Both the position numbers and the translations under genes were made by a program. From Dehalococcoidia bacterium (GTDB taxonomy: Bacteria > Chloroflexota > Dehalococcoidia > UBA2979), in the NCBI GenBank assembly GCA_004297315.1, contig SCTU01000148.1:1-19286 (forward strand): 19,286 bases of DNA, given 5' to 3'. Shown here in pieces: positions 14,717 to 19,286 of the stretch (position 1 is the first letter of the stretch; each line of letters opens with the position of its first letter). Under the pieces are notes generated by a model. It did not search any database, was not told the DNA's origin, and saw only the letters and a program-made list of their open reading frames with translations.

Positions 14717-14752
14717 CTCCGCCTCCTAACCGGGGCATCTAAGGAGCCACGT

Positions 14753-15304
14753 ATGAGTGTCTGGGGCTCTCCCAAGGCTAGTGCGGAGGAACCGCTGAGC
14801 CGTCTGAGTCGCGCGGAGCACATGGCGACCGCGGTTGTCGAGACAGAGCAGACTCGCACCCATTTGGGTCTGCCCACCGAGGCGAAGAACCCCGCCACCA
14901 CGGAAGCGGTGCTCGCAGAGTCGGACGTACAAACGCTCACCGACCGCGCGTCGGAGGTTCTGATGCTCCGTGCTCCCCTCGACGGATGGGCGCGCACGGA
15001 GGAACTGGCCCAGGCAATCGTGAGTCTCGGCGATATCCGGAGAGACCTCGGAGCGATGCCCATCGACCTCGTTGCCGAGCGGATCATGGAGGCTCTCGAC
15101 GCCGAGTTCCGACTGATTCGGCGGATTCTCGCCGATCAGATCGGCGACAAGTCGGTCGCGGTGGACGCGCACTCGCCGGAGCGTGACCGCGCGCTCGAAC
15201 GGCTCACATGGCTTCTCGCCGTGCTCGACAGTCCCGAAGGGGCGGCTTCGTCCTCGCTGGCGAAGATCACCCGCACCCTGGATCCGCCGTCCGCACTCGT
15301 CTGA
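14753..15304 (+). CDS. Hypothetical helical protein (183 aa)
   Basis: I do not recognise the family. The start at ATG 14753 has AAGGAG 8 nt upstream. The protein looks soluble and mostly alpha-helical: SVWGSPKASAEEPLSRLSR at the N-terminus, a Ser/Thr-rich hinge, then long amphipathic segments (for example EELAQAIVSLGDIRRDLGAM, VAERIMEALDAEFRLIRRIL, ALERLTWLLAVLD). There is no signal peptide, membrane segment or cysteine motif. It converges on the sigma factor gene (67 bp between stops, no clear terminator seen there). Minus-strand ORFs across the same bases are low-complexity and look like shadows. Whether it works with the sigma factor is unknown. Confidence 0.65.
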   Translation: MSVWGSPKASAEEPLSRLSRAEHMATAVVETEQTRTHLGLPTEAKNPATTEAVLAESDVQTLTDRASEVLMLRAPLDGWARTEELAQAIVSLGDIRRDLGAMPIDLVAERIMEALDAEFRLIRRILADQIGDKSVAVDAHSPERDRALERLTWLLAVLDSPEGAASSSLAKITRTLDPPSALV

Positions 15305-15371
15305 AGGGACGGCTTCTCCTCATCACCACGGGATTGGCGCGCCGGTCCAGCCCCGGCGAGGTCGGGCCTGA

Positions 15372-16007
15372 TCAGTCCGCGCTGTGAAGCGCCTTCTTCA
15401 GGTTCTGGAGCGCCCGGTAGGTCAACGCCCAGACCGATTGCTCATTCTTGCCGATTTGTCGCGCGATCTCCTTGGCGTTGAGGTCATTGAAATAGCGCAG
15501 GACGAGGACTTCGCGCTGGGTCTCCGGCAACCGGGCGATGGCGGCGCGCAACTCCTCAACGTCGCACGCCGACTGGAGTTCACGCTCGGGTGACCCGAAG
15601 CGCCCGTGGTCCGCGATCTCCGGCGCGTCGTCCAGGGCGACCGTCTGGCGGCGGCGTCCGACCTCAGTCATCGCCTGGTTGTGCGCGATACGGAAGAGCC
15701 AGGCGTCGAAGCGTCCGTGATCGCGGAGCTTCGGCAGGTCTCGCCAGGCGAGCAGGAAGGTCTGCGAGGTCACATCCTCGGCCAGTTCGTTGTCCCGGAC
15801 CATCGCGGAGATGTACCGCGACACTGAGCGGACACGCTGCCGGTAAATCCGTTCGAAGGCCAGTTGGTCGCCGCGCTGCGCAAGCACGACGTCATCCGTC
15901 GTCGCTTCGGCCTCGGCGGCCGGGGCTGGATCGGCGACCGCGCTGGCGTACGGGCTGGCCGGTCCGGCGAGCATCGCCCGCGCTTCAGACGCTAGTTCGG
16001 CTTCCAT
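15372..16007 (-). CDS. RNA polymerase sigma factor, ECF-type sigma-70 family
   Basis: 211 residues from ATG 16007, selected because GGGGGTG lies about 5 nt upstream; an earlier in-frame ATG at 16091 lacks a site. After an Ala-rich, probably disordered N-terminus (about 45 residues) comes region 2 (AFERIYRQRVRSVSRYISAMVRDNELAEDVTSQTF, then LLAWRDLPKL and FDAWLFRIAHNQAM), a linker, and region 4 with a helix-turn-helix (LPETQREVLVLRYFNDLNAKEIARQIG and EQSVWALTYRALQNLKKAL). No sigma-3 domain, hence ECF type. No recognisable anti-sigma factor is adjacent; the small acidic protein upstream and the hypothetical at 14753 are the only neighbours. The 127-bp gap before it could hold its own promoter. 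Confidence 0.92.
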   Translation of the reverse strand: MEAELASEARAMLAGPASPYASAVADPAPAAEAEATTDDVVLAQRGDQLAFERIYRQRVRSVSRYISAMVRDNELAEDVTSQTFLLAWRDLPKLRDHGRFDAWLFRIAHNQAMTEVGRRRQTVALDDAPEIADHGRFGSPERELQSACDVEELRAAIARLPETQREVLVLRYFNDLNAKEIARQIGKNEQSVWALTYRALQNLKKALHSAD

Positions 16008-16134
16008 CTCACACCCCCTGCTTGATGGCCCCTGCATAAACAGAGACCCGCCAAGGGGTACGCTTCTTACAGTTTTGATATCGCGGATCACAAGTTCTGG
16101 AGATTTGAACTGCTAAAGGGATAGATCGGAAGAC

Positions 16135-16320
16135 CTAAGGGCGGGGCTTCAGCCCCTTCTTAATCAACCCCCACACACGCTCCACGCCGATCTCAGGGGC
16201 GTTATCCCGCAATTCTTTGATCCGTATGACCACTTCCGAGAGGGCGGCCGGATCCGCTTCAGCCTCCGCGGGGTCCTGCTGAGGCTCAAGTGCCGCGGGC
16301 GATTGTTCGTCGCTGATCAT
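16135..16320 (-). CDS. Small acidic hypothetical protein (61 aa)
   Basis: From ATG 16320 it encodes an acidic, Pro/Ala/Glu-rich N-terminal half and a conserved-looking helical C-terminus (SEVVIRIKELRDNAPEIGV, then ERVWGLIKKGLKPRP). The frame is open to an ATG at 16407, which would add 29 basic residues; neither start has a strong ribosome binding site, and a hairpin at 16359-16388 lies between them. It is co-directional with the sigma factor gene 127 bp downstream and could be co-transcribed. The function is unknown; a sigma regulator is possible but nothing in the sequence shows it. Confidence 0.5.
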   Translation of the reverse strand: MISDEQSPAALEPQQDPAEAEADPAALSEVVIRIKELRDNAPEIGVERVWGLIKKGLKPRP

Positions 16321-16358
16321 CGGGTGCTGTCCTGGCGGAGGTGGGGTTTGAACAGATA

Positions 16359-16388
16359 GGCCCGTACGCGGTACCCGCCTGACGGGCC
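16359..16388. repeat. Inverted repeat GGCCCGT/ACGGGCC with inner complementary arms
   Basis: GGCCCGT (16359-16365) pairs with ACGGGCC (16382-16388), and the enclosed bases contain GCGG-TACC-CGC that can extend the structure. On the minus strand it is just upstream of ATG 16320, so it may be a leader structure for the small acidic protein if that start is right, or merely coding sequence if the 16407 start is used. Function unknown. Confidence 0.3.
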
Positions 16389-16484
16389 AGATACGTCTCT
16401 TCACCATCGTTTAACCAACCTCTTCTCGCCGCTCCAACGTCAGGGAGCGGCCACGCCAGCGCCTACTAGTCGACGGCCTCAGCC

Positions 16485-16502
16485 CCACTGCGCCCGCAGT
16501 GG
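16485..16502. repeat. Small hairpin upstream of the VWA gene
   Basis: CCACTGC (16485-16491) pairs with GCAGTGG (16496-16502) around a GCCC loop. It lies in the divergent gap (16408-16540) between the small acidic protein and the VWA-FHA gene, 38 nt before the latter's ATG. It may be a leader stem or an operator. No clear promoter hexamers are visible in this gap. Confidence 0.3.
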
Positions 16503-16540
16503 TGATTCATGCCAGGAGGTCGCCCTCTGGTGGAGCACCG

Positions 16541-18481
16541 ATGAGTAAATGGTGCGGTTGGATGCGGCTGATGCGAGCGCTTGCGTGGGCGCTTCTGGTC
16601 GTCTCGCCCATGCTCCCGACTCCCCTTCACGCCCAGTCTTCACCCGCCCTTGAAATCGCGAGTATCCACCATGATCCGGCCGGCACGCTCGCGATCTTCC
16701 TCCGCGCCGGGGGGGGCCGGCGCTCGGAGATCCGCAGTCTGACGATGTTCGTCGACGACGTGCCGGTCGTCCTGGAACTGAGCCGGCGCGCGGATATCGC
16801 CGACCTCGCGCTCTTTCTGAGCCTCGACAGCAGCGGGAGCATGGACGGCGTGTCCATCCGCTCCGCGCAGGAGGCGGCGGCTGCGCTGGTGCAGCGGCTG
16901 CCGGCGGAAGACCGCGTTGGCGTGATTACCTTCTCGACAGCGCCGAGGGTGGTCTCCGGCCTGACGAGCGGTCGAGGCTCCGTCCTCGCCGCCATCCAGC
17001 AGATTGTCGCGGACGGACCGACCTCGCTTTACGACGCTGTCGCGATGAGCGTCCAGCAACTGGAGCAGGCCCCCGAGAAGCGTCGCGTGGTGCTGCTCCT
17101 CAGCGACGGACAGGATTTCGGCGGCGTCTCGAAGATTGGGCGGGAGGCCAGCATCGAGCGCGCGCGCCAGAGCGGCGTCGTGGTCTACACGGTCGGCCTG
17201 GGCCCTGACTACGACGAGTCGTATCTCGTCGCTCTCGCCGAGGCGACCGCGGGCCAGTTCTTCCCCATGCGCAACGGCAGCGACGCCGCGGCACTTACCG
17301 CGCTGTTTGAACGCCTCGGGGGAGAACTCGGCGCCAGCGAGCGATACGAGGTGCCGATGCGCCCGCTCACCGCTGGGACACATCGGCTGACCCTTCGCGC
17401 GGTGGTGGGTGGGCGCGCGGCGTCCACGTCGACGACGTTTGCGGTCGACAACGCCGGCCTCATGGCACCGGCGGTCGTCCCGCCCTCGGCTCCGGGTGAC
17501 CCGATCGAGGTGCGGATCAATCCGCGGATCGCACCCTGGAACCTGTCATTCGAGGCGCGTGTCGGCGACGACCGCGTGGTCGTCCGTCTGCCGTCTCCTT
17601 CGTCGGACATCTTCCTGGTGGACCCGTGGGCGTTCGCGCCGGGCACGCAACGGGTGGAGATCGTCGCCTTCGCCTCGGGTGGCGTCGCGCTCGCGCAGGC
17701 CGTGAGCATCGACGTGCCGAAACTAGCTCCGCTGCTCTCCGTGTCCGTCGCCGGCGGTCAGCTGGTGGCCCAAGGACGCATCCAGCACTCGACCGCCCCG
17801 ACCCTCGTCGCGTACGAGGGGGATACCGAGGTGGGCCGCAGCACAACCGGCACCCTTGCGATCCCGACCGTGGACAAGGTGACGCGCGTCGACCTCACGG
17901 ACGCCAGCGGGCTCGTGCTCGCGACGGATGAAGTCACGGACGAAGCGGTCCTCGGTGCGACCTCCAGCCAGTCGCGCACGATGGTGCTGATCGTGATCGT
18001 GGGGCTTGCCGCCGCTGCGGGTGGTGCGTCCTGGTACCGGCGGCGGCAGATCCAGCGGCGAAAAGAGCGGTTCCTCCACCTGCCGTCGCCGAGGCGCTCA
18101 CCTGCGCTGGAGCGCGCGGCCGTGGAGACCGCGCACGAGCAGAGCACGCTCGGCCGGCTCATCGTCCTCGATGCGGCCGGCAACCGCCGGCTCATACCGC
18201 TGACACGCCGTCCCGTGACCGTCGGCAGTTCGCCTCGCTGTGACGTGACGCTGGCCGACGTCGAGGTGCGGCCGGTGCACCTGCGGATTACAGCGGTCTC
18301 GTTCACCGAAGTGCAGGTCCATGCGCTCGGTGACCGCGGCTCAAAGCCATATGAGAGCCATGACCAGGACGAATGGCTGATCGCACAGGTCGGGGAGCAA
18401 ATCGACCTCGGTTCATACCGGCTCCAGATCGAGATGGATCCGACGGCTGACGCGGTGCCTGCGCTCGGGGGAGAAAGATGA
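16541..18481 (+). CDS. Membrane-anchored VWA domain protein with C-terminal FHA-like domain
   Basis: 646 residues from ATG 16541, with GGAG 5 nt upstream; an in-frame GTG at 16499 has no site. An N-terminal signal (residues 1-31, ending LHAQ) precedes an Ig-like strand region, then a VWA domain (about 88-265) with an intact metal-adhesion site: DSSGS at 96-100, Thr161 and Asp189 (LLLSDGQD). Beta-rich extracytoplasmic regions follow to about 475, one transmembrane helix (481-498), a basic stop-transfer stretch, and a cytoplasmic FHA-like domain (about 538-635; VTVGSSPRCDVTLAD and RPVHLRI) in which the usual GR is GS. This layout suggests a receptor or scaffold that senses or binds outside and recruits phospho-threonine proteins inside. 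The stop overlaps the next start by 4 nt (ATGA), so the pair is an operon. Confidence 0.85.
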   Translation: MSKWCGWMRLMRALAWALLVVSPMLPTPLHAQSSPALEIASIHHDPAGTLAIFLRAGGGRRSEIRSLTMFVDDVPVVLELSRRADIADLALFLSLDSSGSMDGVSIRSAQEAAAALVQRLPAEDRVGVITFSTAPRVVSGLTSGRGSVLAAIQQIVADGPTSLYDAVAMSVQQLEQAPEKRRVVLLLSDGQDFGGVSKIGREASIERARQSGVVVYTVGLGPDYDESYLVALAEATAGQFFPMRNGSDAAALTALFERLGGELGASERYEVPMRPLTAGTHRLTLRAVVGGRAASTSTTFAVDNAGLMAPAVVPPSAPGDPIEVRINPRIAPWNLSFEARVGDDRVVVRLPSPSSDIFLVDPWAFAPGTQRVEIVAFASGGVALAQAVSIDVPKLAPLLSVSVAGGQLVAQGRIQHSTAPTLVAYEGDTEVGRSTTGTLAIPTVDKVTRVDLTDASGLVLATDEVTDEAVLGATSSQSRTMVLIVIVGLAAAAGGASWYRRRQIQRRKERFLHLPSPRRSPALERAAVETAHEQSTLGRLIVLDAAGNRRLIPLTRRPVTVGSSPRCDVTLADVEVRPVHLRITAVSFTEVQVHALGDRGSKPYESHDQDEWLIAQVGEQIDLGSYRLQIEMDPTADAVPALGGER

Positions 18482-19286
18482 CAGCCATGACGATGCCCCC
18501 ACCTTCGGAGGGCAGCGCAATGTCACGACGGGAAGATACGGGCGCGCTGGACATCTACGCCGTGCTCGGCGTCACGCCCGACGTCATGCCTGCGCTTGCG
18601 CAAAAACTGTACTGGCTCAAAGTCGAACGGGAACAACTGGCGCTGGACGAACCGGAGACGGCGCGCCGGATTTCCGAACTGAATGACGCCCTCGCGACGG
18701 TACTGGACAGCGACCGTCGGGCGGCCTACGACCGCGACCACCGCAAGCCTGCAGGGGCGGCCCGGCCAGCGGACAACTATCGCCGGCGCCGTGTTGGTGC
18801 GGCGCTGGGCATGATGCTGCTGACCATTGCCGCCACGCTGTTCACTGCCTTCAATGCGGGGCCGTTCCTGCTGGCCGTGACGGTGACTGCAGGGATGCTC
18901 GCAGTGATCGCAGTGGTCTCATGGCCGCGGCGTGGATGGACGAAGGACGCGGGGCCGTTCGCCGCACTCCAACTTTCGGCCGATGCGGGAAGGACCGAGG
19001 TGGACCTCGCCTACGAGACGCTGGGCCACGAGTTCCTGCGACGTCTGAAGTCAGACGCGAAGGTCATCGCCCGGCTGGAACGGCTGGATCGGGCTTACAC
19101 AGACGCCGTGCGGATCATCGCCACACGCGGCGGCGGTATGCCGGCCCTGCGGCGCCACGTCGTGCTCCGGGCGGCCAGCCGAACCGCACGGGCGCTCTGG
19201 GTGGCATTGAGCGCGCTGATCAACTTCCTCGGCGCGGCGGCGCTGGCCTTGCTGCTGTGGGTGACGCGGGCCGCCGCATGGCTCGC
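18478..19286 (+). CDS. Membrane protein with two degenerate J-like domains (partial, runs off window)
   Basis: 269 residues are visible without a stop. I start at ATG 18478, which overlaps the previous stop (ATGA); ATG 18520 with GGAGGG 7 nt upstream is an equally good start. A J-like fold spans about 25-88 (DIYAVLGVTPDV, then ISELNDALATVLDSDRRAAYD), the usual opening and closing of a DnaJ J-domain, but the HPD that would contact Hsp70 is missing. Two transmembrane helices (about 108-125 and 130-148) follow, then a second J-like stretch (about 160-215: PFAALQLSADAGRTEVDLAY and ARLERLDRAYTDAVRII), also without HPD, and the start of a third membrane helix (243-265). It should be an inner-membrane protein partnered with the VWA-FHA protein. 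The function is unknown. Confidence 0.75.
   Translation, partial: MTAMTMPPPSEGSAMSRREDTGALDIYAVLGVTPDVMPALAQKLYWLKVEREQLALDEPETARRISELNDALATVLDSDRRAAYDRDHRKPAGAARPADNYRRRRVGAALGMMLLTIAATLFTAFNAGPFLLAVTVTAGMLAVIAVVSWPRRGWTKDAGPFAALQLSADAGRTEVDLAYETLGHEFLRRLKSDAKVIARLERLDRAYTDAVRIIATRGGGMPALRRHVVLRAASRTARALWVALSALINFLGAAALALLLWVTRAAAWL

Noticed and set aside
14726..15172. Minus-strand ORFs opposite the 183-aa hypothetical gene
   Set aside because: The plus frame has a good ribosome binding site and balanced helical composition; the minus frames are Arg/Ser/Gly-biased. Only the part beyond the overlap (14479-14716) was kept as a weak candidate.
15305..15371. Terminator between the 183-aa gene and the sigma factor
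   Set aside because: Only imperfect GC-rich pairings such as GGCGCGCC are visible, with no stem plus T-tract.
1..19286. tRNA, CRISPR array, insertion sequence or phage genes
   Set aside because: No cloverleaf with conserved arms, regular direct repeats, transposase motif or terminal inverted repeats were seen by eye on either strand.

Overview
The window is a GC-rich bacterial chromosome segment of ordinary housekeeping and accessory genes, packed on both strands, with GTG and TTG starts mixed among ATG starts. I see no tRNA, rRNA, CRISPR array, transposase or phage gene. The Thr/Pro/Ala-rich linker after the lipobox of the substrate-binding lipoprotein is typical of Chloroflexota. My best guess is a Chloroflexota relative, perhaps Dehalococcoidia-like, but this is inference without a marker gene; an actinobacterial origin is not excluded.

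Layout. (1) 1-212: the N-terminal part of a secreted, probably Gly-rich-domain protein (minus), preceded by a promoter region with two GCGATCGC palindromes. (2) 418-3154: a two-gene minus-strand operon, mesaconyl-CoA hydratase then an N-terminally extended acyl-CoA dehydrogenase resembling methylsuccinyl-CoA dehydrogenase. Both belong to the ethylmalonyl-CoA pathway. Divergent from it are a small unknown protein (3269-3508) and a VOC/epimerase-like protein (3579-3992). (3) 4007-6884: lipB-lipA-MFS transporter (minus), overlapping by 4 and 1 nt. (4) 6956-12441: aceE-aceF-lpd (plus), the complete pyruvate dehydrogenase complex, divergent from lipBA. LipB and LipA build the lipoyl cofactor that AceF carries, so regions 3 and 4 form one functional module. 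(5) 12477-12508: a strong bidirectional terminator, followed by an orphan Tat-exported family-5 solute-binding lipoprotein (12539-14305, minus). (6) 14306-14752: a gene-poor stretch with a possible operator, a 17-bp perfect hairpin and two tiny overlapping ORFs with good start context. (7) 14753-15304: a helical hypothetical protein (plus), convergent with an ECF-type sigma factor (15372-16007, minus), which is preceded by a small acidic protein. (8) 16541-19286: a membrane-anchored VWA-FHA protein whose stop overlaps the start of a membrane protein carrying two degenerate J-like domains. The second gene runs off the end of the window.

The most notable items are the VWA-FHA / double J-like membrane pair, the ethylmalonyl-CoA pathway pair, the divergent PDH-lipoylation module with its coupled transporter and apparently leaderless lipB, and the hairpin plus small-ORF region at 14.4-14.7 kb.
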